Assembly (NCBI GenBank): GCA_963826105.1
Contig: CAWGWA010000013.1
Span: forward strand, 434,001-498,000
Length of the DNA stretch: 64,000 nt
Direction of reading: 5' to 3'
From: WHTI01 sp963826105
GTDB taxonomy: Bacteria; Actinomycetota; CADDZG01; WHSQ01
Notes under the pieces: model-generated
Told to the model about the DNA's origin: nothing
What the model saw: only the letters and a program-made list of their open reading frames with translations
Databases searched by the model: none
Translations under genes and position numbers: made by a program
Shown here: positions 48,482 to 59,400 of the stretch, in pieces
How the letters are laid out: each line of letters begins with the position of its first letter
Numbering within the stretch: position 1 is the first letter of the stretch

Positions 48482-48498
<17 letters not shown>
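47926..48498 (-). CDS. Lipoprotein, function unknown
   Basis: A 190-residue protein with a lipoprotein signal (ALVLLTSC at residues about 17-24). The mature part holds no motif I recognise; VPADWHSKAAGTKSFGG and RYVRLERLRPADAFVSLTF suggest a compact alpha/beta secreted domain. Its start overlaps the end of the upstream reductase-like gene by 17 bases, so the two are probably co-transcribed. Confidence 0.7.
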
Positions 48499-49030
<532 letters not shown>

Positions 49031-49114
49031 TACGAGAGATTACGATGCCTCGGAGTCTGTATCGCTTGAGCGCTACACGGATCTTGTGTTCCGATCTGAT
49101 GGGGGATGACTCTC

Positions 49115-49996
49115 ATGAACCCGCAACTACGAGAGCTTCAGGACCACGATGCGGAGGAGGTTGCTGCACTCTTCGTCGCCGCATTCGGTGAGGCGCGGCC
49201 GACCGATGCCGAGGAGATCCGTACCTGGTTGCGCAATGAGGAACTGAAGCGAGAGTGGCTGCAGGTCCTCGAAGTTGATGGCCGGGTTGTGGGCTACGGG
49301 GACGTCACGATCGAGCCTGACGTGGTCGCTCTGGATGTGGCCGCGCCGGGGCATTGGGACCCGTTCTTCGATTGGGCAGAAGAGACGGCCAAGAGCCATG
49401 GAATCTCGCAAGTGCGCGCTTTCATCCCTTCGGGTCACGAGCTTGCCGAGATCGTTGCCCAACGCTCCTACCGTCGGTGGCGATCGTCGTACACCATGGA
49501 GATGGCCCTCACGCGATCGGAACCGAGTGCGTTCCCAGACGGTTTCCAGCTTCGGAGCTTTAGACCCGACGCCGACGCCGAGCCGCTGCGCCGGGCACTC
49601 AACGAATCGTTCGCCGAGGATCCCTTCTTCCACGAGGAATCGGAGTCGGCTTTCCGTGAGTTCCATCTGAAGGCGCGCGGCTACGACCCAACGCTGTGGC
49701 TGCTCGCTTGGGCCGAAAATGAGATCGCGGGATTCGCGATGACGTTTCCGGAACACTCCGGAAACGTTGAGCTCGGCTGGGTCGGCAACCTCGGTGTGCG
49801 TGCCCCGTGGCGGCGACGCGGCTTGGGAGAGGCGCTGCTGCGCGCCTCCTTCAACGAGCTCCACGCCCGCGGTATCCCGCGGGTTGGGCTTGGGGTCGAT
49901 GTCGAGAACGTCACCGGTGCCCTGCGACTTTACGAACGCGTCGGGATGTCGCCAATCGACAGATGGGACAACTGGATACTCGACTTGGGTCGCTAG
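49115..49996 (+). CDS. Tandem GNAT-family acetyltransferase
   Basis: About 293 residues from the ATG at 49115; an ATG at 49106 is also possible. Two GNAT folds in tandem are suggested: a degenerate N-terminal half (residues 1-140) and a C-terminal half with the acetyl-CoA loop RAPWRRRGLGEALLRASF and GVDVENVTGALRLYERVGM. The mycothiol synthase MshD has this layout, but the family is broad. The acceptor is unknown. Confidence 0.82.
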   Translation: MNPQLRELQDHDAEEVAALFVAAFGEARPTDAEEIRTWLRNEELKREWLQVLEVDGRVVGYGDVTIEPDVVALDVAAPGHWDPFFDWAEETAKSHGISQVRAFIPSGHELAEIVAQRSYRRWRSSYTMEMALTRSEPSAFPDGFQLRSFRPDADAEPLRRALNESFAEDPFFHEESESAFREFHLKARGYDPTLWLLAWAENEIAGFAMTFPEHSGNVELGWVGNLGVRAPWRRRGLGEALLRASFNELHARGIPRVGLGVDVENVTGALRLYERVGMSPIDRWDNWILDLGR

Positions 49997-50640
49997 TGAC
50001 TGGCGAAGCTGTAGGTCAGCGTCACCGTTCCGTCATCATTCATCACGTAACGCCGGCCCTCGATCGATGCCGCACCGAAGAAGTTGGCTCCTTCGGCCAG
50101 CATGCTGAAGATTGGCCGAGTGCGCTTGAAGGGCTTGTCGTACAAAGTGCCTTCGATCGAGGCATAGCGACCCAGGGCCGCGCCGACTCCTGCGTAACCC
50201 AGGCCGCCGCCGGTTCCGTATTCGGGAGAGAAGTTGTCGCCCTCACCCGTCCACAGCACCTCGTGATGTGCCGAGCGAGCGTCGATCGCCATCCGTGCAG
50301 ATGACAGCAGCGGGTCGAACTCGAGGTCCCCAGGTTCCAGTGCATAGCCACGTCCCGTTGCCCGGCACATGGTGAAGTGGCCGGTGGTGTGGCATGACCC
50401 TTTGCCTACAACCCCGATGCCGTCGGGGTAAAGATACGGTTCGACTCCTTCCCACGCCCAGACGTCCCCGCCCCGAGAGGCCATCGCGAAGTAGAAGACC
50501 TGCTTGCCGTGTTCTCTCTTGATCCAGGCCGAATCGGCGAGTTGCTGGACCTCACCAACCGCGATCACCTGAGCCTGTGCCGGAATAGCCCCTATCAACA
50601 TGATCGATGCCGTCGCAATCAGCGCCACGATGCGCTTCAT
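49993..50640 (-). CDS. Secreted protein of unknown function
   Basis: About 215 residues from the ATG at 50640, which follows AAGGGGGG; the frame opens earlier at 50760. A Sec signal peptide (IVALIATASIMLIGAIPAQAQ) is clear. The mature part has CHTTGHFTMCRATGRGY with two cysteines and a beta-rich end (EGRRYVMNDDGTVTLTYSF). I recognise no domain. It converges with the tandem acetyltransferase gene (4-base overlap). Confidence 0.72.
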   Translation of the reverse strand: MKRIVALIATASIMLIGAIPAQAQVIAVGEVQQLADSAWIKREHGKQVFYFAMASRGGDVWAWEGVEPYLYPDGIGVVGKGSCHTTGHFTMCRATGRGYALEPGDLEFDPLLSSARMAIDARSAHHEVLWTGEGDNFSPEYGTGGGLGYAGVGAALGRYASIEGTLYDKPFKRTRPIFSMLAEGANFFGAASIEGRRYVMNDDGTVTLTYSFASH

Positions 50641-50750
50641 GAGCCCCCCTTGGTTGTCTGCTGAGGAGAGATTCCACCAAACCGGGCAAATTCCTTCAGG
50701 GTTACGCGCGATGCATTTCGGGCAGCCCGGCAGTCCCATAACATCGCGGG

Positions 50751-51284
50751 ATGAATGCACCGATCCTCGAGGGCGATGACCTCCGGCTAGTGCCGTTGGA
50801 TCTCGACGTCCTCGACGAGATGCACGCGCTCGGGGACGATCCCGAGGTCCTCCGCTTCACCTACGTCTCGGCTCCATTCACCCGCGACGATGCGACCGCG
50901 TGGATCCAGCGCTACATCGACGGCTGGGCGGAAGGAACGAGGGCCGGGTTCAGCATCCAGAGCAGCGACGGCAAGTTCCAGGGGTTCATGGCCGTCATCC
51001 GGATCGAGGACGACGAGCGTCAGGGCGAGATCGGGTACATCGTTGCGCCGCGGGCACGCGGGAGGGGAGTTGCGTCGGAGGCCCTGAAGCTCATCACCGA
51101 TTGGTCGCTCGGAGACCTCGGCCTTGAGCGCGTTGAGTTACGCATGTCGTCCGAGAACGTCGGGTCCGCCGGGGTTGCGAAGCGGGCGGGGTACACCTAC
51201 GAAGGCACCCTGCGCTCGTTGCACTTCAAAGAGGGACGCCGCGGCGATACCGCGGTGTACTCCCGGCTCCCGAGCGACGCATGA
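50751..51284 (+). CDS. GNAT-family acetyltransferase (RimJ/RimL type)
   Basis: A 177-residue protein of the RimJ/RimL/SpeG branch: LRLVPLDLDVLDEMHAL at the start, the acetyl-CoA site RARGRGVASEALKLITDW, and VELRMSSENVGSAGVAKRAGYTYEG near the end. It may acetylate protein N-termini or small molecules. The downstream DMT transporter gene overlaps its stop by 4 bases. Confidence 0.88.
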   Translation: MNAPILEGDDLRLVPLDLDVLDEMHALGDDPEVLRFTYVSAPFTRDDATAWIQRYIDGWAEGTRAGFSIQSSDGKFQGFMAVIRIEDDERQGEIGYIVAPRARGRGVASEALKLITDWSLGDLGLERVELRMSSENVGSAGVAKRAGYTYEGTLRSLHFKEGRRGDTAVYSRLPSDA

Positions 51285-52210
51285 GTTCGCCCACCGCAGT
51301 ACGCAAAGGCACGCTCCTGGTCGCCCTCGGCTCCTCGCTGTGGGCAACCGATCTGATCTTCAGGCCGGAACTGTCCGAAGAACTCACGGCTGCCGAGGTC
51401 GTGTTCTGGGAACACCTGATCCTGGCCCTGATCTGTCTCCCGATCCTCGTGAGGAGCGATCTGAGAGGGTTGACGCGCCGCGACTGGATCTCGGTCGTGC
51501 TCGTGGGAGCCGGTGCGTCGGTCGTTGCCACGGTTCTATTCACCAAAGCGTTCTCGTACGGGGAGCCGACCACGGTGGTGTTGCTCCAGAAGGTCCAGCC
51601 GCTGGTCGTCATCGTCTCGGCGCGCGCCATGCTCGGTGAACGCCTCAAGCCGAACTTCTGGCTGTACGCGATACCGGCGGTCGTGGGGGCTTACCTGTTG
51701 GCGACTCCGGTGCCCTCCGATGTGACGATCGAGTCCTTGACGCCGGCATTGCTCTCGATCGGGGCGGCGACGTTATGGGGTCTCGGAACGGTGCTGGGTC
51801 GCGGGCTCCTGAACACCATCCCCTTCATGACCCAGACTGCTCTGCGCTTCGTCGTGGGCCTGCCGATGGCGGCGATCCTGCTCGGGGTCTTCGGGCCGGA
51901 GGGCCGCACGACGGAGGCGCAACTGAGCGATACCCCCTTCTTGATTTGCCTGGCGGTGGTCCCGGGCTTGATCGCGGTGTCGCTCTACTACCGAGGGCTC
52001 AGACAAACCCCGGCGTCCACCGCAACGCTCGCCGAGCTCGCCTTCCCACTAAGCTCCGTCGTCCTCGGCCTCATCCTGTTCGACGGCGCCCTCGTGAGAT
52101 CGCAATGGATCGGGTTCGTTGTACTTGGCGCCAGCATCACCGCCCTCAGCCTCGCGGGGAGCCGGACCCAGCCGGTCGTGGCGCCGGAAGAGACCCTGAC
52201 ACCCACCTAG
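51281..52210 (+). CDS. EamA/DMT-superfamily transporter
   Basis: A 309-residue protein with ten hydrophobic helices in two EamA repeats (each ending near GAYLLATP or GASITALSL). ATG overlaps the GNAT stop (ATGA). DMT permeases of this type export amino acids or metabolites; coupling to an acetyltransferase hints at a detoxify-and-export pair, which is inference only. Confidence 0.88.
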   Translation: MSSPTAVRKGTLLVALGSSLWATDLIFRPELSEELTAAEVVFWEHLILALICLPILVRSDLRGLTRRDWISVVLVGAGASVVATVLFTKAFSYGEPTTVVLLQKVQPLVVIVSARAMLGERLKPNFWLYAIPAVVGAYLLATPVPSDVTIESLTPALLSIGAATLWGLGTVLGRGLLNTIPFMTQTALRFVVGLPMAAILLGVFGPEGRTTEAQLSDTPFLICLAVVPGLIAVSLYYRGLRQTPASTATLAELAFPLSSVVLGLILFDGALVRSQWIGFVVLGASITALSLAGSRTQPVVAPEETLTPT

Positions 52211-52290
52211 GCTAGGTTGGGTTGCTCCGGGGGGATCCGGGTATCTAGAACGAGCGCTACTGCCAGACCGACTACAGAAGGAGCTCCTCG

Positions 52291-52470
52291 ATGCTCAGAT
52301 CCGGACTATTCATCCTCTATGTCGTGATCGGGTTACTCGTGGCCAACGACCACAACTACTTCAACAACCTCAACGATCTCGAGAGCATCGTCTCGGCGAT
52401 CCTGGCCGTGTTCCTGTGGCCCCTCGTCGTCCTCGGCGTCAACCTCCGCATCGGACAACTAACGAACTGA
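52291..52470 (+). CDS. Small two-helix membrane protein
   Basis: A 59-residue protein with GAAGGAG well placed before the ATG. Two hydrophobic helices (about residues 4-18 and 33-50) flank a polar loop rich in Asn and His (NDHNYFNNLNDL); the end is LRIGQLTN. Similar small membrane proteins occur in other actinobacteria, with no known role. Confidence 0.72.
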   Translation: MLRSGLFILYVVIGLLVANDHNYFNNLNDLESIVSAILAVFLWPLVVLGVNLRIGQLTN

Positions 52471-52506
52471 TGGCTCGGCACGTCCTCCATGAAGGAAGAT
52501 GTGCCG

Positions 52507-54834
52507 ATGTCCGAGTCTCCTTCCGTTCTCACGTCCGCGCCTCCGTCGTTCCAGGCGGAGGCGGCCGCCGATCTGGCGGAGCAGGTCTTCGGTGTCGCCG
52601 GGAGCTTGAGTCCGCTGGGGAGCGAGCGCGATCAGAACTTCATGGTCGAGGACGGCTCCGGCGAGCGCTTCCTTCTGAAGCTGTCCAACTCGGCCGAGGA
52701 CGAGGCCGGTGTGTCTTACGAGACCGAAGCGCTGCTCCACATCGTGGGCACCGACCCCGGCCTTCCGGTCATGGAACCTGTGAGGACGGCGACCGGGTCC
52801 TACTGGGCACGCGTCGATCCGCCGGGTGGCGCCTCGCATCTGATCAGGATGTTCACCTTCCTCGACGGTGCCCCGGCCGCCGCTCCCGATCTCGACCTCA
52901 ATGAGATTGCCGCGTTCGGAGAAACGCTCGCCCGACTCGGCCGGTCGCTGCGGGGATTCTTCCATCCCGCCGCGGGACGGAAGCTGCTGTGGGACGAGAA
53001 GCATGCGAGTGACCTCCGGCCCCTGCTGGAACACATCACCGACGGGGGACAGGCGGCGCTAACGCGGTCCGCGCTCGACCGTTTCGACGCGAGGGTGTTG
53101 CCGGTGGTCGGCTCGTTGCGAGCTCAGACGATCCACAACGACTTCTCGCTCGACAACACCTTGATGGGGCCGGATCGACGGGTCAGCGGCATCCTCGACT
53201 TCGGCGACCTGACGCACACCGCATTGATGTGCGATCTGTCGACCGCGATGTCGTCGGTCATGTTCGGAAGGGACGATCCGGCTGATGCCGGCGGGGCGGT
53301 GGTTGCCGGCTATGCCTCGATCACCCCGGTTGAGGAGCTCGAGCTGAGCCTTCTGCCAGACCTCCTGGCGGCGCGGCTGGTCGCGCTTATCTCGATCGCG
53401 GCGTGGAGAGTTAGGTCCTTCCCCGAGAATCGCGACTACATCATGGGTTCCGTTGCCGAGGCTCATTCGTTGCTTGCGTGGCTCAACGGAGGCGGCTATT
53501 CGGAACTCGAGGATCGTCTCGGTTCGTCTTCGAGTGGCACTTCGGGAACCGTCCCCACGTACGAGCTGAGCGATCGCCGCAGGGTGCTCGGCTCCGCGAT
53601 GTCTCCGTTGTCATACGAGCGACCTCTCCATCTCGTGCGGGGTGAGGGGCCGTGGCTGTTCGACACAGATGGAGCCAGATATCTCGACGCGTATAACAAC
53701 GTGCCGGTCGTCGGTCATTGCCACCCACTCGTTGCGGATGCGATCGCGAAACAAGCCCGCGCTCTCAACACGAACCTCCGGTACTTGCATGAGAACTCCA
53801 TCGAGCTGGCAGAACGGTTGTGCAGAACGCTTCCGGAGGGACTGGATGTCTGCATGTTCGTCAACTCCGGAAGCGAGGCCAACGATCTCGCGTGGCAGCT
53901 CGCTCGAGCCGCCACCGGAGGCACGGGCGGGATCGTTACCGAATACGCGTATCACGGGGTCACCACCGCGGTAGCGGATCTGTCGCCGGAGCACTGGGCA
54001 CGAGGGTATGAGCCCGAAGCGGTGGCGACGATCCCGGCCCCCGACGGTCACGCCGGCATCCACCGGCGAGAGGATCCGGACTGGGCCACCGCCTATGCCG
54101 CTCACATGAGCGATGCCATCGATCGCCTCCACGCTGGGGGACTGCGGCCGGCGGCGTTCTTCCTCGACTCGGGGTTCACCAGCGACGGGATCCTGGTGCC
54201 GCCCCCGGAGTACGGGCGTGACCTGGTCGATCGGATCCACGCCGCAGGTGGCCTCTTCGTCGCGGACGAGGTGCAGACGGGGTTCGGCCGACTCGGCGAA
54301 CACCTATGGGGGTTCGAGCGCTTCGGGGTGGTCCCGGACGTCGTCACCCTTGGCAAACCGATGGGCAATGGCCACCCAGTGGCCGCAGTGCTGACCACGT
54401 CCACGATCGTCGACCGCTTCGCCGAGACGATGGATTTCTTCAGCACCTTCGGGGGCAATCCGGTCGCCTGCGCCGCCGGTCTTGCGGTGCTCGATGTGAT
54501 CGAGAACGAAGGCATCCAGGAGGGCGTGTCCGCAGCCGGCGGCGCGATGCTCGAAGGTCTCCTCTCGCTAGCCGAGCGTCACCAGTCGATCGGCGAGGTC
54601 CGGGGTCTGGGGCTCCTGATCGGCGTCGCTTTCACTTCCGATGACGAGGTTCGTCGACCCGACGCCGCCCTCGCGGGTCGCGTGATGAACGGGATGCGGG
54701 ATCGTGGGGTTCTGATCGGAACTACCGGGAGGGAGGACAACGTCCTCAAGATCCGCCCACCGCTCGTGATCGCTCCCGAGCACGTCGACCTCCTGCTCTC
54801 GACCCTCGATGAGGTTCTCGCCGGAGCCTCCTGA
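52507..54834 (+). CDS. Fusion of APH-type kinase and class III aminotransferase
   Basis: About 775 residues from the ATG at 52507 (ATG at 52489 also possible). The N-terminal 330 residues are an aminoglycoside-phosphotransferase-like kinase: IHNDFSLDNTLM (catalytic loop) and GILDFGDLTHT (metal loop). The C-terminal 420 residues are a class III PLP enzyme: NSGSEANDLA, ADEVQTGFGRLG and the PLP lysine in LGKPMGNGHP. In animals, hydroxylysine kinase and its phospho-lyase (AGPHD1/AGXT2L) are separate enzymes acting in sequence, so this fusion may phosphorylate an amino alcohol and then eliminate phosphate. Substrate is inference. Confidence 0.88.
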   Translation: MSESPSVLTSAPPSFQAEAAADLAEQVFGVAGSLSPLGSERDQNFMVEDGSGERFLLKLSNSAEDEAGVSYETEALLHIVGTDPGLPVMEPVRTATGSYWARVDPPGGASHLIRMFTFLDGAPAAAPDLDLNEIAAFGETLARLGRSLRGFFHPAAGRKLLWDEKHASDLRPLLEHITDGGQAALTRSALDRFDARVLPVVGSLRAQTIHNDFSLDNTLMGPDRRVSGILDFGDLTHTALMCDLSTAMSSVMFGRDDPADAGGAVVAGYASITPVEELELSLLPDLLAARLVALISIAAWRVRSFPENRDYIMGSVAEAHSLLAWLNGGGYSELEDRLGSSSSGTSGTVPTYELSDRRRVLGSAMSPLSYERPLHLVRGEGPWLFDTDGARYLDAYNNVPVVGHCHPLVADAIAKQARALNTNLRYLHENSIELAERLCRTLPEGLDVCMFVNSGSEANDLAWQLARAATGGTGGIVTEYAYHGVTTAVADLSPEHWARGYEPEAVATIPAPDGHAGIHRREDPDWATAYAAHMSDAIDRLHAGGLRPAAFFLDSGFTSDGILVPPPEYGRDLVDRIHAAGGLFVADEVQTGFGRLGEHLWGFERFGVVPDVVTLGKPMGNGHPVAAVLTTSTIVDRFAETMDFFSTFGGNPVACAAGLAVLDVIENEGIQEGVSAAGGAMLEGLLSLAERHQSIGEVRGLGLLIGVAFTSDDEVRRPDAALAGRVMNGMRDRGVLIGTTGREDNVLKIRPPLVIAPEHVDLLLSTLDEVLAGAS

Positions 54835-54912
54835 ACGGGGAAACCCCTCGTACCTTCTTGACCCCCGCCGGCCCTCGTGCTGTTCTTTCGGAACATACGG
54901 AGAGGAGACCGG

Positions 54913-55428
54913 ATGATCCGGGGTCGGAGATCGGTGATTGGGGGCCTGATCGGCCTCCTGATGGTGATGGGTGGTCCCGGAGCACTGGCGGGCGGGTCGG
55001 GTTACCAGGGCGACATCAAAGTGCGGCTCAAGAAGGCCGGATGGGTTGGCGCCGGTGAAGAGACCTGTTCCGGTGGCAACGGCCCTGAGGCTCTACGGAA
55101 ACGAGGCAAGGTCGCCGTCTTCGAAGCCAAGGTCAAGAACCTCGGCGCGGGAGAGGACTACTACACGCTCGACATCGGCCCCGAGGACCCCGACTTCAAG
55201 ACGACCTACTTCTACGGAAGCGAGAACGTGACCGAGGCGGTGCACACGAGTGGCACCTACGACATCGGATCCCTCGAACCCGGCAAGTCGTCCAAGCTCT
55301 TCACGGTCAAGGTGAAGGTCAGGGACTCGGCCCCACATGGGGACTACCTGATCCTCGGTATCACACTCGACGCGACCTACCAGAGCTTCCCAGCCGACTG
55401 CGGATCGGCGAACGTCGAGGTCGAGTAG
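54913..55428 (+). CDS. Secreted protein of unknown function
   Basis: About 171 residues from the ATG at 54913 after GGAGAGGAG. A signal peptide (VIGGLIGLLMVMGGPGALAGG) leads to a beta-rich mature domain with two widely spaced cysteines (ETCSGGNG and PADCGSANVEVE) and a CARDB-like feel (AKVKNLGAGEDYYTLDI). A hairpin terminator follows. Function unknown. Confidence 0.7.
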   Translation: MIRGRRSVIGGLIGLLMVMGGPGALAGGSGYQGDIKVRLKKAGWVGAGEETCSGGNGPEALRKRGKVAVFEAKVKNLGAGEDYYTLDIGPEDPDFKTTYFYGSENVTEAVHTSGTYDIGSLEPGKSSKLFTVKVKVRDSAPHGDYLILGITLDATYQSFPADCGSANVEVE

Positions 55429-55440
55429 CGCAAAGAAAAC

Positions 55441-55466
55441 GAGCCCGGGGTGGAAGCCCCGGGCTC
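55441..55466. terminator. Terminator hairpin between convergent secreted-protein genes
   Basis: GAGCCCGGGG (55441-55450) pairs with CCCCGGGCTC (55457-55466). A-rich DNA precedes it, so it should work best for the minus-strand protease gene. Confidence 0.75.
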
Positions 55467-55486
55467 GTCGTAACGCTGAGTGTTCC

Positions 55487-56317
55487 TTAGGGAAGCAGAC
55501 CGCCGACGCCACCGACGAACGGCTCGGTGCCGAGCGCCAGCTGAACGTTGGGTCCACCGTGGCTGAGCATGTAGGACACCTCACGGCTGAGGTCTCCAAC
55601 GCCGTTGGACGCCGGGAACGGAGCGATCGCCACCGTGCTGAGCGTGCCGAGGGCTGCGCCGTTCGCCGACAGGAACGCCGATCCCGAGTCACCCGGGATA
55701 CCCGGGGTGAGGGTGTAGACGTCGTGGGTCCAGCCACCAGCTGCGGCGCCGAGGCTGTATCCGGTCTTGGGGCTGAGCTGGGCGAGTCCCAACCGCAGGC
55801 TGGAGTTGCCGTAGGAGTACACCGTGTCACCCAGCGCCGTGGTCGCGCCGAGCGATACCGGGCCACCCCAGACGGGGATCGAGGGGTTGACCTTGTTGTA
55901 GTCGCCGGGAGCCAAACGAATGAGTGCGAAGTCGTTGTACTGACACGCGTTCGCGTTGGTCTCGCCGTTGGCCTGCATGGTCAACCACGAGGAGTACACG
56001 AGGGTGCCGGGCTGTGAAGCTCCGTCGACCTCGACCGGGGTCCCGAGAGGCAGGCTGCCCGAGTCGCACCCGTTGGTCTCGGTGGAGCCACCCGTGCCGG
56101 CGCAATGAGCAGCCTGGCCGATGAAGACGTCGTTCGCGCCGTTGTAGAAGACGAAGTTCGAGGTGCACTGAGCACCCTGGGTGAAGGTCATGACTCCGGG
56201 GTGGATTGCTGCGGTGGCTGCCGGGGCCCACGGGGGGGCGGCCTGGGCCTGGGTGGGCATCGCCACGACGGCGAGGATGGCCACGATGGGAAGGATGGAG
56301 CGGAAGCGCTTGAGCAT
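55487..56317 (-). CDS. Secreted trypsin/chymotrypsin-fold serine protease (S1)
   Basis: About 276 residues from the ATG at 56317 behind an excellent AGGAGG; the frame runs far upstream but that part is not coding. A Sec signal ends at AQAA. The triad is visible: His in GQAAHCAG, Asp in QYNDFALIRL and Ser in PGDSGSAFL. Two cysteine pairs are likely. No propeptide of alpha-lytic type is obvious. It is divergent from the M6 metalloprotease gene; both are exported, so they may act together on extracellular protein. Confidence 0.88.
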   Translation of the reverse strand: MLKRFRSILPIVAILAVVAMPTQAQAAPPWAPAATAAIHPGVMTFTQGAQCTSNFVFYNGANDVFIGQAAHCAGTGGSTETNGCDSGSLPLGTPVEVDGASQPGTLVYSSWLTMQANGETNANACQYNDFALIRLAPGDYNKVNPSIPVWGGPVSLGATTALGDTVYSYGNSSLRLGLAQLSPKTGYSLGAAAGGWTHDVYTLTPGIPGDSGSAFLSANGAALGTLSTVAIAPFPASNGVGDLSREVSYMLSHGGPNVQLALGTEPFVGGVGGLLP

Positions 56318-56482
56318 GGTTCCTCCTGGATCGGTGTCGAGGACAAGGGAGTAGTTCGCCACAAAGGGCCCCAACCCCTGCTTTTGGGTTGAGGGAGCAG
56401 ATATCGGCTGACTCGGAGGGAATCGGCTCGAGGCGGCGAACCTCTCGCACGGAACCACCCACATTCGTTCAAGGGGGAACAG
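56318..56482. promoter_or_regulatory. Divergent promoter region of the S1 and M6 protease genes
   Basis: A 165-base gap between the two secreted protease starts. It ends in AGGAGG-type ribosome sites on both sides. No clear shared operator was recognised. Confidence 0.4.
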
Positions 56483-59400
56483 ATGCGAACCAAGCGCGTA
56501 TTCAGATCCATCCTCGCCGTCCTTCTCGTAGCGACCTTGCTGTCGCCGGCCGCCTCGGCTGGGAAGAAGGTAGGCAACGCTCAGAAGAAGGACAGCGGAC
56601 CGATGGTGTGGGGGGATCTCTATCCCGCGACCCCGGCCGATATCGTCGTTAAGCAGCCTGACGGTTCCACCTTCAAGGCCAGCCTCACCGATGCCGAGAT
56701 CGGCGGGAACCTCGAGTACCAGGGCTACACGGTTCGCAAGCGGGCCGACGGCTGGTGGGTCTACGCCACGGGGCGCGACGACAAGGGTCGCCTGGTTGGT
56801 TCCGACGCCCGCGTCGGGCTCGACTCCCGCCCCGACGGCATCAAGCAGTCGGTCGGTCGCACCCAGAACATCTGGACCCGGTCCACGGGCCATGACATCC
56901 GCACGCAGATGTTCGAGCAGCTCCGGATCGCATCGGCCAAGGCTCAGGCTCAGCAGGCGCAAGCCGCCCCCGGCGAGCCCACCCTCTTCCGCTTCCCGGT
57001 TCTGATGCTCGCGACCTGGTGGGACGAGGAGGCCGGACAGACCGCTCCTCAGTTCCAGGAGGGGCACGACGCCGAGTTCTTCAAGAAGATCCTCGACGGC
57101 TTCGGTGGCAACCCGACCGGGACCCTGACCGAGTTCTATTTCGAGAATTCCTACGGGCAGTTCCTCGTTCAGGTAGACGTCTTCGGTCCGTACACGTCGT
57201 CGCGTTCGATGGAGGACCCGTGCTACTACGGCGGCACCGACGTTTCCAATGACCCCGTTGACGACCTCGACCCGATCGACTCCGCGCTCGGCGTCGGCGG
57301 GGGTGGCGCCGCCGGCATGGCGGCTGAGGCCGTACCCCAGGCCGACCCCGAGGTCGACTTCTCCGTCTACGACAACGATGGTGACGGCTCGGTCGACTTC
57401 ACCGGCCTGATCCACTCGGGCCCGGACATGGCCGCGACGGGCGACCCGTGCCACACGTGGTCGCACGCGATCGATGCTTCACTCGGAACTCCCGGTGGGA
57501 TCCCGACCGACGAGGGCGTTCTCGTGAAGCGCGTCTTCACGATGCCCGAGATCGATCTCGAGATCGGCGTCGCGACGCACGAGATGGCGCACGCGCTGGG
57601 CGAGCCCGACTACTACAACCCCGGCTACACCTCCGCCGGTACCGGCGACTGGGACATCATGGCGGGAGGCTCGTGGTTCGGTAACCCACCGGGTTCGAAC
57701 CCGACCGGCTTCCAGCCGGCGAGCAAGATCTTCCAGGGATGGATCACGCCGCGGATCGTCCACGATGACGTCAAGAACCTAACGCTCAAGCCGCGCGAGC
57801 TCATGCCGACGCCCAACTACACGGTCGATGAGGTTAACCCGCACGTGATCCTCGTTCCGACCCAGTGGATCAAGGTCGGTGACACCGACCAGTACGACCA
57901 CACGTGGACCGAGGAAGATGTCTACGGCTTGGTCGAGGATGGCGACAACGGATTCGTGGTGGAGGGCTACTTCGTCGAGAACTGGAGCAGAACGACGAAC
58001 GGTCCCGCGATCCACGAAGCGATGTCCCGCGGTCCTTACTTCGACCGCCAGGCACTGGCCTCCGGTCTCATGGTTTGGCACTTCGACTACGTCGCCAGGT
58101 CCAACACCTATGGCGGTGCGAACAACGCGGGCAGCGACCCCAACCGGCCGCAGATGGACCCGCTCGAGTTCGACTTCAATGACAACACGCAGGAGCTGCA
58201 GCTCAACCTGACCCGTGGCGAACCCAGCGACGTGATCTGGGGAGCCGCGACCGGGATCACTTCCGGTACCAGGCAACTCCCTCCGGACGTTCTCGGAGCG
58301 GGCGGCGATCCGCAAGAAGGTATGGAGTTCAGCGGAGTGGTACCGCCCAGCCAGACCAGCGACTTCGAGTTCGAGGTCGAGGACAACCCGGCCAACTACC
58401 GGATGGCCGTTTCGGCCACCGGCACCGGTGACTGCACGCTCGAGATTCTAAAGGTCGAGGGCGACGAAGAGGTCACCTTCGGCTCCACCGATGCCGGATT
58501 CGTCGGCGAGACGGAGACCCTCTTCGTCAACAAGCCCGAGGCGGGAACCTACATCGCCAGGGTCGGCGACTTCGCCGCCTGTGGGAACTACTCGGGGACG
58601 GTGGAATTCGAGTCGCCCGGGACGTCATTCCTGACGACCGGCGCGGCCGACACGTGGTCGAACTGGACCACCGAGCCGACCGGATGGGCGTTCACCAACG
58701 TCCGGACCAGCGGGTTCGATGAGCTGGATCACGGTGCCGACGGATCCACCAACGGCAGCATCACGCTGGACATCGTCAACCTCGGAAACAACGAGCGCGA
58801 TGTCTCCCCGGGATTCATCGTTCCGAAGGGCAGCGTCAACTCGGGTCGCTCGAACGAGATGACCGTTCCGATCTTCAACAACGGGGGCCAGGCAACCACG
58901 ACCTCGGTCGAGGTTCGCAGCGGCTCTGCCGACGGTGAACTCGTCTCCAAGGGCAACGCGCAGCTGGATGGCTACTCGAGAGGAGACTTCACGTTCGAGT
59001 ACTCGCCGGTTGGCGAAGGACCCAGCGACCTGTTCGTCGTGGTCGACGCTAAGGACGACGTGAACGAGGAGATCGAAGACAACAACAGCCAGAAGACGAA
59101 CCTCTGGGTTGGTCCGAACGACGCCCGTGTGCTGATCGTAGATGACGACGGTTCCACGGACTCCGAGGCGATCTACGCCGGCGCCCTCGCTGCGCAGCGG
59201 ATCCCTTACGCGATCGTCAACGACCATGCCACCGCCGAGCAGATGAACCAGTACGACGCGGTCATCTGGGAGTCGGGACTCGAGCGTTACCAGGGACAAC
59301 TGGATGTGGATGATCGTGCGGCGATCAAGTCGTACCTCGATGGCGGCGGCAATGTGCTGTACACCAGCCCTCGTGCTGCCGCTGCTCTGGGCGCCCCGCC

